Source: Bradysia coprophila
Taxonomy: Eukaryota; Arthropoda; Insecta; Diptera; Sciaridae
DNA: 64,000 nt
Assembly (NCBI RefSeq): GCF_014529535.1
Contig: NC_050738.1
Coordinates: 13,470,062-13,534,061 of the forward strand
Reading direction: 5' to 3'
The translations under genes were made by a program, and so were the position numbers. The notes under the pieces are model-generated. The model ran no database searches. It saw only the letters and a program-made list of their open reading frames with translations, and was not told where the DNA came from. Below, piece after piece: positions 49,650-60,200 of the stretch; position 1 is the first letter of the stretch; each line of letters opens with the position of its first letter.

Positions 49650-52267
49650 ATGGCATTTAAAAGAGAACATGATAACGTTCTGTGCTTGAGAAAGACTTCA
49701 TGTGATAGTCAGTGGGAGCTGATTAAATCGAAATTTATCAATTTTAACAAAATAAATACAGCAGGAGTTGTGTAAGTTTACGATATCTTCTCGTACATCC
49801 AATCTTCTGGGGTAACTAAAAGCCTTCTATTCGGAATCGCCAGATCCTTCTTCCCATCCTTCATTTTTTGTACTATAAACATTAAGTACTTGTAATCTAA
49901 CTTTAACGTTCATCTATGTATTCAGTGCTTCTGTGAAATCTCTCGTACAGAATGAGGTTGGTATCACCCGTCGTATCCAGACCAGCGACAAAGCTTTATC
50001 AGAACTTCTACTCGATGGCAGTGAGCTAATATCTAACGTTCGCGTCGCCAATGACAAACGTGAAATTGATCGTCGCAGAAGCGAAAAGAAAATCAGGGAA
50101 AACTTGCTCACAGACTTGCGGAATGAAAGTGTGGAAGCTGAGAAAAAATTTGTCGATTTAAAGAAACGTTGGCAGGAGTTGATTGGTTATAAAGAACCGA
50201 TGGGTTTGTATGAGGGACTGGAATTTCAAAAAAATAAAATCGAAGATCTTATGGCTCAAAAGAACGGTGTCATTCAGCAGCTGCATGATGCACTGGATAA
50301 TTCTAATCAACGGTACTATGAGGATCAGGAAAAGCAGGACGCTGATATCGATTGTTTGATCGAACGTATCGACTCGCAAGTGGAAGTGATGAAGCGAGCG
50401 TATCGTGAACATTTGGAATTACTACAAAAGACAATCGATGACGAGAGAGATGCATTCAAAAATTCGGAAACTGAGAAATGGCAAAATTTGTACGACACTA
50501 GGGAGGAGTACGAACAGAAACATATGTCCAGGAAGAAGGAACAAAGTGCCGAATATAATTTGGAAATAAAGAAGATTGCACTGGAACATGAGGAGCTCAT
50601 TAGGTCGACGAAAATTCGTTTGGAACGCGATAACGACGAGTTGCAAATTCAACTTCAAAATGTTAAGGCTGAGATTATGCTCAATTCGGAGAAACTCTCG
50701 TACAACCATCATGTGCTTCAGAAACGTTCGGACGAAAATGTAATAATTAAGGGTCAACAGAAGAAGCGCTTGAACAAATTGAACAGCCTGATTGCAGGTT
50801 TGAAAGCGAAGATAAAAACCGTTAAGGATAACGGAGAGCACGATATTTCGAAATTAACCGTTGATGTGATGCGACTTTATACAAATATATTGGAAATGGA
50901 AGCAAAGGCAGCAATTTTTGCAGAAGTTAATGATGAAAAGGTTGGAGCTTTGTTTTGAGACTATATTTCTAAAGATTTAATTTTTTAATGGGTTTGTCCA
51001 GTACCACACTGTATGGGAAATGAACGACAAAGAGGTGAAAGCCTTGCTAAGAGACATACTGGCTATTGATAAAGTTATATTCGATCAACAACTCGGAATA
51101 GAATGGTATGAGCCGGATAACCCTTTGTTGGCTAAAAAGGATCTAGTATCGTATAACGAAGCTCTGAAATTAGTGGAAAAGGTTCGAGGTAATTCATTTT
51201 ATAAACATTGACACGCTTACCAGTGAAATTGAATTATCCGTGCAAAAAACTCCCTTGAGTGGTACGAAGGAAACAAAAACTGAAACTTCTGCTTATACAC
51301 GAAATGAGGAGTTATTCGATGTTTCAGTCGGAAAGACAAAATTCGTCTTAACCGAACTCACTATCCGAACTTAATTACTCTTCTCATTTCGGTTATAGTT
51401 AAATCTTCGAACCCTGCTCGACAACAATGGAAGATTCCTTCGTCGGAATCTGATTCGCAGAAGAAACTTGATGTTTTAAAGCTAGTATCGCAAAAAATTG
51501 CGAGCAACGTTACTTGGCTGATAGACCACAATTTACCACCGCTAATGGATCACAGTTCAGAGGAAAGGAATTTCATAAAACTTGATAACGTTTTTGCGGT
51601 AACAATTTGCTATCCTATTCCGATTCGTCATTAAAGTTCACTCAAACTCGTAAATAAATTTATCAGTCCCTAGGCATCTATGACATAACCAATGCAGCTC
51701 TGTTGGAATCATTTTTTCTTCCGTACATTTGGTGTCCCAATTGCTCGTCGCCATGCTCACCGTGTTCTTCTGAACAGACGAAATTTGTGAGTATATCTGC
51801 TTGCGAAGAAATCTTGTTGGGAATATCAATCGAATTGATCATTTCAAATTTCAATTAGGATTGTGATGACCATTACCTCGTCATCGATTCAGCGAACATT
51901 GTGCCGGCGATAAGGGAATACATAAAGAAATGCTACCATCAATATGTGAATGAAAGTAGTTCGGCACTGTCGTATTCCGGCACAACAATTTGCAGACTGA
52001 TGAAGGCCAGTGATGTTTTCACCTTTTGGAAAGCGTACACGGACATGTTTTCGGAAATCAAAGAGAAAACTTGGATAGCGCTTGAGATAGGTCTCGGTCA
52101 ATATTTGCAGGTTTGTTGTGTCCGGTCGTAACAGTAAAAGGGATAAGCCCCGTCTTTTTTTTCAGATATTGAAGAAAAGGGATAAGCTGGACATGGAGTG
52201 CTCGTTTTTACGGAATCAAAATGAGGAATTGAAGCATTTACTGAAAATGTACTTACCGGAAACATAA
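49650..52267 (+). CDS. Drc1: DRC1, dynein regulatory complex subunit 1 (nexin link of motile cilia)
   Basis: A coiled-coil subunit of the nexin-dynein regulatory complex, which controls axonemal dynein in motile cilia or sperm flagella. Exons: 49650-49771, 49926-50940, 51002-51150, 51224-51261, 51399-51598, 51667-51786, 51859-52110 and 52166-52267, about 665 residues. Diagnostic blocks are ELISNVRVANDKREIDRR, the coiled coil in exon 2, YNHHVLQKRSDENVIIKGQQ, WEMNDKEVKALLRDILAID, QLGIEWYEPD, NFIKLDNVFASLGIYD and a C-terminal LRNQNEELKHLLKMYL, all in DRC1 order. The stretch 51151-51398 is uncertain: exon 3 stays open to 51188, but only the earlier GTATAA donor keeps the frame, and the 38-base exon is inferred. 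The N-terminus is shorter than in vertebrates. AATAAA lies at 52324-52329. It is divergent from the LMTK-like gene. Confidence 0.92.
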
Positions 52268-52561
52268 ATTCAGCGGATAATTATAAATAACTCAACTTGA
52301 TAACCTGAATAACCACATCAGTTAATAAAAATCTTTTCAAACTGATTGAGTTGCTTCATTTCAAATGTGTCATAAAATTTTCATTCGAAGTGGCGACATC
52401 TGCATAAATGTCATAATCGAACGAAAAAAGAACGATAATGTCAAAATATTTGAACGAAACAAAATTAACGAAGGTAGCTGTCAACGCTGTCAACACACAA
52501 AAACATTCTGATCAAAATAAACAGACGCGATTTCAACCAGAAACATTACCTGATAGCAAAA

Positions 52562-52927
52562 ATGGTTTGTGAAAAATGCGAAAAGAAACTGGACAAAATA
52601 ATAACGCCTGATCCGTGGAAAAGTGGCGCCCGGAATACGACAGAGTCTGGCGGTCGCAAAGTCAATGAAAATAAGGCACTCACAAGTTCGAAAAGTCGAT
52701 TCAATCCCGTCGATCAATCGTTTAAGCCGTGCAGGTATGTTTCTTTTTTGTCATTCGTAGAGCTCAGCCCGATCACGGAAACTATTTTATTTTACAGAAT
52801 TTGCCGTTCAAAAGTCCATCAGATTGGGTCTCACTATTGTCAGGCGTGCAGCTATAAGAAAGGGATCTGTGCAATGTGCGGCAAGAAATTGCTCGATACG
52901 AAGAGTTACAGGCAGAGTGCTGCGTAG
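52562..52927 (+). CDS. Cript: CRIPT, cysteine-rich PDZ-binding protein
   Basis: A small conserved zinc-binding protein, first known as a partner of PSD-95 PDZ domains at synapses. Two exons, 52562-52734 and 52798-52927, are split by a 63-base intron in an Arg codon (AG|A); 100 residues against about 101 in mammals. It begins MVCEKCEKKL and carries the invariant block ARNTTESGGRKVNENKAL, then four CxxC pairs (ICRSKVHQ..., HYCQACSYKK, CAMCGKKLLDTK). The C-terminus ends QSAA rather than the PDZ-ligand end (TSV) of vertebrate CRIPT, so PDZ binding may not be kept. It starts about 295 bases after DRC1 and converges on Twinkle. Confidence 0.96.
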   Translation: MVCEKCEKKLDKIITPDPWKSGARNTTESGGRKVNENKALTSSKSRFNPVDQSFKPCRYVSFLSFVELSPITETILFYRICRSKVHQIGSHYCQACSYKKGICAMCGKKLLDTKSYRQSAA

Positions 52928-53092
52928 GAAAACGACTACGGACGATTTCATTTAAGGATAAGTGTGACAGAGTGTGTGGTAAACAAGCGTATGTATATTC
53001 TGAACTTTGTACGAAAATGTTAACAAAATTATAAAAAAAAGATTCTAAAACACTAGCCTGAGTCATTTCCTTGTGTTCGCTTTTGGCACCAC

Positions 53093-55208
53093 TCATACCT
53101 CCGCTGGTAAATCATCATTTGGTTGCTGTTCTGTGGCTGTCGCTTTGTCTTTCTTCTTTTTCGTCGCATAACTGAGACCATCTTTATCGAAGTCGAGCGT
53201 CATTATTCCTAAGTCACCGCTGTACCGATTCTTGGCAACTTGAAGATATTTTTTACCCCGAATGGCGGTCAAACGTTTATCTTGTATGATAAGCACATTA
53301 TCCGCCTCTTGTGTGGCTTTGGCACCACCGAATATCGAACTTGTGGTCAATTCCTCGGTATCACGTTCCTGTAAAGTAACGAGTTATCAGATCGATCATC
53401 GCCAACGAAAGACGCAAATGAACTCACCTTCCTCGGATGAATGACAAGCGTAACATGGCAATTTTTCTTCGTGGCAAATGTACGAAACGCTCCAATGATT
53501 GAATCTTGTTTCCAAAATCGATCCATGTGTTTCGCCTCATCCGCTGTGCCCATCATAAACTGTACATTGTCGATGATGACATGGTGGATGTCGTGCACGT
53601 ATTGTGCATGCTCAATGGTATCCATTACAATTTTTATCGACTGTTGACCGTGGAACGTCATGAAAAACATGGGTAATTTCTCGAAAGCGTCGGCCCAATG
53701 ATTGAAATCCGATATACTGCTATCCAACGAGTGGCCGGCCATTTGTCGAAGTAGCGTTGATGCTAATCTCGTGTTACGAATTTCGAATGAACCCCAGAGC
53801 GTCGAAACACCCTGCATGGCTAGATCTAGCGAATACTCTGACATAAACGTTGTCTTTCCGCATCCCGTTGGACCGGTTAACACAGTTAATTCACCTTTCC
53901 GATGGCCTCGCAGTAATTTATTCAAAATGGGAAACCGTTTCCATTTCACCCCTTGCACTTTATCGATATTTTGTAAATCGCTCAGCACGTCTTGCCGCAA
54001 CGACTGAAACGTTGTGATGGATTTGTGCAGAATTGGCTGCGCTTTGTTTAATATTGTTTTGATGTCAATGGAGTCCAAAGAAGCTCTATACGGTGTCGGA
54101 TGCATTTCGGTGGGTCGAACGAAGAGACATCGCTTTTCGTCTAATTTCTTGGCAAAACTGAACGCCATGTCCCATCCGACGGTGTCGTGATCGAACCAAA
54201 GTATTAATTTTTGATATGTTTCGAAATTGAGAAGGCATTGTTGAGGTAGCTGCTTTAAGCCATGTGGAAGGCAAATGAATGTGTCTGTAATGTCGGAAGT
54301 TGACTTTAAAAACGTTAATTCGATGAAAGCTTATGATCAAATCTTACAATTTAACTTTTGTGTGGCTAAGGCCAGCATATCAACAATCGACAGCACCACA
54401 ATAGCTGATGTGAAGTCTTTTTTACCCGACTGTGATTTCAGCACACCAAAACTTTCGGTTTCCGGTAACGTTTGTTCGGCAACATCATTCCCAATTTTAT
54501 ACAATCGCCTATAACCAACCACAACTCCATCGACATCTTTCAATGGAAAATACAATTCGTTGGACTCAGTGTCGCACAGTACGGAGAAATTTAGCAGTAC
54601 ACTGTAGGGAATCGTTTGCAATTTCAACGATTCCATTACTTTGATAACTGCTTTCTGTTCCAGGTTAGAAATGGATGTTGCATTGATTGGTTCAATTGGT
54701 GCTGAAATTTTTGGCTTGGACTTTTCAAACAATTCTTTCAGTCTTTCACGTTCCTTGGTTGGTTTCCCTGTTTTCAAAAAGAATTTTTCAACGGAACTCC
54801 ATCCACTAACCAGTTGACACGATGGACACACTACATTCCCTTCGATCGAGAAATATGAAACAAAAAATTAGAGCTCGAAACTATCATGGAAAATCCTCAT
54901 CCGTCCTATGTACCTGATACTTTGTTGATGTAAATACTGCTAGCGGTTTTACCATCCGGAAAATCACACACAGGGCACAGTGTTTTGATGAACGAACAAC
55001 CTTCGGTCGCTTCAACACCGGCTGTTTTGAGCGACCGACGAATGGTTAACACAGAAGTGGATTCGTCAATTATTTTGAATTTTTCACTACAATACTGGCG
55101 TTGAACGAATTGATTGGTCCGTAATGGACATGGTACATTTTTGCTGATTTTATTATTATTAAATCTAAGATTTTGAACAATGTACTTCAGCGAATTGGCC
55201 AGAAGCAT
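53093..55208 (-). CDS. Twnk: Twinkle, mitochondrial replicative DNA helicase
   Basis: The hexameric 5'-3' helicase of the mitochondrial replisome. Exons 55208-54914, 54839-54348, 54284-53428 and 53368-53093 make 639 residues (human about 684). The N-terminus is basic, without acidic residues early, fitting a mitochondrial presequence. A primase-like region follows with two CxxC pairs, LCPVCDF and VCPSCQL; such a zinc-binding site is retained in many invertebrates but degenerate in vertebrates. The SF4 RecA core has Walker [10 protein letters not shown] near residue 400, [24 protein letters not shown], Walker [13 protein letters not shown], and [10 protein letters not shown]. The third exon starts at an ACAG acceptor inside an otherwise open frame; using the earlier AAAG would break the frame. 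The donor at 54347 is phase 1. Confidence 0.96.
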
Positions 55209-56110
55209 TGTTGATTTAGCAACCGGTACAATCGATGTTATGACAAAGTATTTACCATTTCAAATCATGCGTTTCGAAATATTAAATGATAATTGAACTG
55301 TACGTTACATTGGCATTGGATTTAATTGATAATGCATTGTTTGATGCAATTAGATATTCAGACGGCGAAATAAAAACAGTCAAATTTTTTGGTTATGTCT
55401 TGTTGTTTACATTCTTGAGCCCGCATTTATTTTCGTGGTAAGTTGTACAAGAATGAAAGAAAATGATGGACTTAACTGCTGAACTGACGGTTACTTTTGT
55501 CATTATTGTTGTAACATTCAAAGTTCTGAAAGAACAGGTTAAGACAACCACGAATGCGGGTGACACCAAATTTTATAAACAGATATAGTGTGAGAAATCA
55601 ACTTGAAGAAAATATTTTTCTCGAAAATTCAGAATTTTGTTTTTGTTAAGTTCCATTTTACATATAAACTTAGCAGCCGTTGACGCAATTGTGTGTCACC
55701 GCCTTCTTGATCAACTCAGAGTTGTCTTCACCTGTTCGTTCAGAACCTTGGTAACATTAGAGTTTTCAAACTTTAGCTAAAATTACGTAGGATATGTCAG
55801 ATATGTTGCTAACAATAACTAGAAAGATTAGAATTGGAAAATAAAATTAGAATTTCCTTCAAAGATTTTTTTCGCGAAAATATTTACATTTTAGTGAATA
55901 GATGTTGATGAGAGCGAAGGATATATAATTTGGATCAGTTATTTTAACTTGCCTTGGAAGACAATGAATATAAACAACTCAGGTATGGTATAATGTCACC
56001 TCGGAGGAAATACCGATTTTAAAAACGGATTCTTCATTCTAACACACCGATTTTCATATTTTTTTGACAAAAATAATTAGTGCGTTCAAGATAAATCGAC
56101 AGTATTTGAA
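55209..56110. other. No gene seen between Twinkle and ZNFX1
   Basis: Upstream flank shared by the two divergent genes. It probably holds the Twinkle promoter and the noncoding first exon of ZNFX1, neither of which could be placed. Confidence 0.4.
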
Positions 56111-56118
56111 GAATTGGC

Positions 56119-56504
56119 CAAGGTAAATATATGGGCGGAGGTAATGCCATTCAATAGTTCGTTTTGTGTTTCACAAAATGTTGTGCCTATCACAAAACAG
56201 ATGGCCCAGGTTTCTAAGCAATTTTGTTATTTTAAAGACAGGGAGAGATGGCGTTTATAGCAAACTTTCGTGCCACTGCACATCTGATTCGGTTGTATAT
56301 GGCATTACCTAGGTAATTAAAATGGTTGACTAAGATTTACTTGTGTTACAAAATGTTGTGCCTATCACAAAACAGATGGCCCAGGTTTCTAAGCAATTTT
56401 TTTATTTTAAAGACAGGGAGAGATGGCGTTTATAGCAAACTTTCGTGCCACTGCACATCTGATTCGGTTGTATATGACATTACCTCCTCACTATATTTAC
56501 CTTG
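56119..56504. mobile_element. hAT-type MITE with 8-bp target duplication and internal duplication
   Basis: GAATTGGC is duplicated at 56111-56118 and 56505-56512. The terminal inverted repeats are perfect for 13 bases (CAAGGTAAATATA / TATATTTACCTTG) and continue imperfectly to AGGTAATG. Inside, a block from ACAAAATGTTGTGCC to GGCATTACCT at 56173 recurs 175 bases later at 56348 with very few changes. A middle copy of the ATTACCT end shows that the repeated unit includes part of the terminal sequence. Confidence 0.85.
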
Positions 56505-57207
56505 GAATTGGCCATACCTGGTATGTACATTATTTGCAAGGCTGTATACTTTGGATGTATCTGTTGGAAGATATGTCAAAGGCCCGGATACATTTTTAAA
56601 TTAAGAAACTCGTATTTCGGGCATTCTCAAAATATTGTCACATTTAAAAGATTTTACAAAAAGAAAATCTATGAAAATAGCACTTTCCACTCAATTTCAC
56701 ACTGAAATCACATCCACTCTGAAGTTATCCAATTCTTGTGAAATATCGCCAAAATCGACTCGCCAAAATTTTGAACTTCGCCAAAGAAAAATCGCCACAA
56801 TATTTACAATGAGAAGAATCGTCAAAAAAGTAGAGCCAAAATAGGAAGAACCACCAAGAAAAAATTAAGAAGCGCCAGGAAATAATAGCACATCTTTCTC
56901 AACAGTGTGAGTAAAAGGCGTGACTGAACATTAGGTTCAACTTAAAATCAATCGCCTCCACGTCAATCTACATCATCATGTTAGTATAGCAATATATTCA
57001 TGGGTTCAATCATTTTGTTATAAAAGTACCAGAATGGAACTTTTTAATTTTTGTTAGCGCTACATTTGAACTCAAACAATGGTTTAATTCTTCATTCAAA
57101 TTCCTTGCGTATAAGTTGTCGAAAACTATCACGATCAATCAGATCATATCACTTTCAATAAATTTCAACTATACCCGCATGCATTGATCCTTCGTTTTTG
57201 TTTCTAG

Positions 57208-60200
57208 ATGAATAATCGTAAAAATAACGGCGCAGGCGGATCAGGTCAAAACAGAGGGCGTGATGGGGGAAGCAAAGGTATTTTTTTATCATTCAGAGAG
57301 TATAATATTAGTAAGAATCGCATATCAGTCAGATTCATTTTTTAACGAAAATTTTAAAAACATATTGAAGCTCCGCGATTCGAGTAATGAAGTTTACTAC
57401 GAAAGAGGAATGTGATCTAACAGAACGTAGGAAGCGACCGCAAAACCTTTATTTACAAAAACTTAAGCTTACTACGTTCTACCAAAAGTCTTTAGCAGCC
57501 GCACCGCACCCCATAACGACATTTGTTGGGTGCTCAGTCGGGTTCTTTCTAGAGATGAGCGGGCCGCCCGAAATACATCGGCCCGACCCGACCCGACCCG
57601 GCCCGATCGGGTTCGGGTCCGGGTTTTGAAAATTCATTCGGGCCGGGTCGGGTCGGGCTTTGAAAACAAAAATTCGGGCCGGCCCGACTTAGAAATACAA
57701 AATTTAAAGTAAGATAATAAAAGCCTATAAAGCATGAAACACTAACTTATTTTATTATTTTACTTCGCGTATAAGATTATTGCAAAGCTTTTATGCGTAG
57801 AAAATTATTTTTCATTAAATTTCTTATAGTAAAAAAAAGTCGGGTCACGTCGGGCCCATGATTTTTTCGGGTCGGGTTGGGTCGGGCCGCGAAGAGAAAA
57901 GTCTCGGGTCGGGTCGGGCTCGGGTTCAAAAAATTGGATCGGGCCGGGTCGGGTCGGGTATTGAAAAAACGTCGGCCCGCTCATCTCTAGTTCTTTCTCT
58001 AATTCAAGATATTATTCCGTTGACTGTAAGTCATGGGTTTTACGAAAACAAATACACCGTACATAATACGTTCACTATGATTAAAAATGTATGGAAATGT
58101 GATGATAAAACGTTAAATGTTAAAATTTTGTGCCCTTCGTTAACACGATAACTGGAGCAAAGTTCAACCGATTTTCAAAAACTTTTTTTTTATTCGATGA
58201 AGCATTGAAATCCTCAGGTCAAGTTCAAAAATGAGTGGTATCGGTTCAACCATCTGGTAGTAGTTCTCGAAAGAAGCCTTTTCTGCCCTTTGTTAACACG
58301 ATAACTGGAGTAAATTTCAACCGATTTTCAAAAACTTTTTTTTGAATCGACGAAGTATTGAAATCCTCAGGTCAAGTTCGAAAATGGGCGGTATCGGTTC
58401 AACCATCTGGTGGTAGTTCTCGAAAGAAGCCTTTTCTGCTCTTTGTTAACACGATAACTGGAGCAATTCTCAACCGATTTAAAAACAAAATGTTTGGTGG
58501 AGAATGGAATCAATTCCTGAGGTTAGGTTCTAAGATAGATTATGTTTCGAAGATTTTCAGTGAAACTAAACAGAATTAGATCATCAATGAGAGATTTATT
58601 AGACCGTTCTAGAAGTTCTTCTTCTAAATGCGTTTTTATGGCGATCAACATACAAAATTACATTTCATTGAAATAAATCAATAAATCATTGTCAATAAAA
58701 ATACTAATGAGAAGCTCAGACAAACAGTCAAGGGATCTGACCCACCCAACAGGTGGGGTCTAGTTAATAAAATTGTTGTTTTCAAGATATAGTCCATTGA
58801 ATGTTGATATATCAACATTCAGTTGACCATATCTCAATTTATCAGCATTCAGTTGACCCATCGATATAATATAGGGTAGACAGTATATTATATCGATGAG
58901 TTGACCATATCTCAATTTATCAACATTCAGTTGACCATATCTTGATTTATCAGCATTCAATGGACCATATCTTGATACATCAAGAAATACGCAAATGTTC
59001 AAATGTTGATCTAAATTTCTTGTGCTAACTTCGGGGACATCTAAATTCAATTTCCTTATGGTTTACATTTTCATTTTCAGGATATCGAAACCATAATTTC
59101 CCCATTAATCAAAGAATGGGTCGTGGATTTGATCACTCAAATGGCAATCGCAATAAGTAAGTAAAACTTTTCTGCATTTTTTTCCTAATGTGTGCCACCT
59201 GTGAAAAATCAATTCATGCAGACCTGTCTACTACGACACAAGAAAGGAAATCAACAAAGTGTCAGTATAACTAAAATGTCGTCGTGGATGGTGAAGAGCA
59301 ATGAATCTATAATTTTTAAATAAAAAACCACTTGACATGATTGTGTTAAGGCTTACTCATCGAATGCTAAATAAAGAAATCAATTCCATTTTATTTGATT
59401 TTTTTTCCCAAATTCACAGTTCTGGCCAGCCCTTCAACGCTTTCGGATTTAAGCGTTTGGCAGAGTTTCTAACGCAGACTAACGATGAAGTGCTAATGGC
59501 ACTCGATAAGAGTACAAATAATTTTTTGCAAAATTTGCGAAAAGAATCCAACGAAGATACGATGATTCTGTTGATTCTCATCGTAGGAGAAAAAATTTGT
59601 GGCGAAACGTCACTACATGAAGTGCAAAACAATCTGGTGGCCTTATCTATAGATCCGTCGTTTTTAGAGAAAATTCTCAAGTTTACATCGCAGATTCCAT
59701 CGTTGCGAGCAGACGAGGCGAACAGGTAAAAAATGGTGGAAATAAATGCGCGAACAAATTGCTTCGACGTCATTTTTACCTTTTTTCAGTGACATCACAG
59801 TCGACCGAAGTCATACTCGAATCTTGAACGCTTTATCAGCATTCTACGGTCGACTTTGCGCTCGAATGCCGGCTTTCGCTGCAGATAAACTGCTGCCGTA
59901 CATTCAAGGAGCCCACAACATAAGCGAACTGCTGTCGTTGAAGGGACTAATAGAGAAAGAGAAATCGATCGAAATCGAATCCAGATTCGATGCCTTGATA
60001 CAGGAAATCGAATTGACGAAAGAGGCGGCTAGACAAAATTCTACCGCAGAATTCCAGACGAAGATGAGAAAACGGCAACAGATAACACCGGAAGATCGTG
60101 ACAAATTGTATCAGATAACTCCGGACGACGATTTTCGTAACATGTCGATTATTCCATCGAAAGAAGAAATTCTCTCTGACGAAGAACCGTTCTTACGGCC

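Noticed and set aside
54284..54347. Apparent frame break in Twinkle between QKLN and TFICLPHG
   Set aside because: A 63-base intron with GTAAGA donor and ATTACAG acceptor joins the parts in phase 1; the open frame before the acceptor is chance.
57387..58151. Arg/Gly/Pro-rich frames in ZNFX1 intron 1
   Set aside because: The translated text comes from CCCGACC repeats of a hAT MITE and crosses its borders.
58795..58990. CRISPR-like array of about 30-base repeats
   Set aside because: Units adjoin without unique spacers of constant size and the host is eukaryotic; it is a minisatellite.
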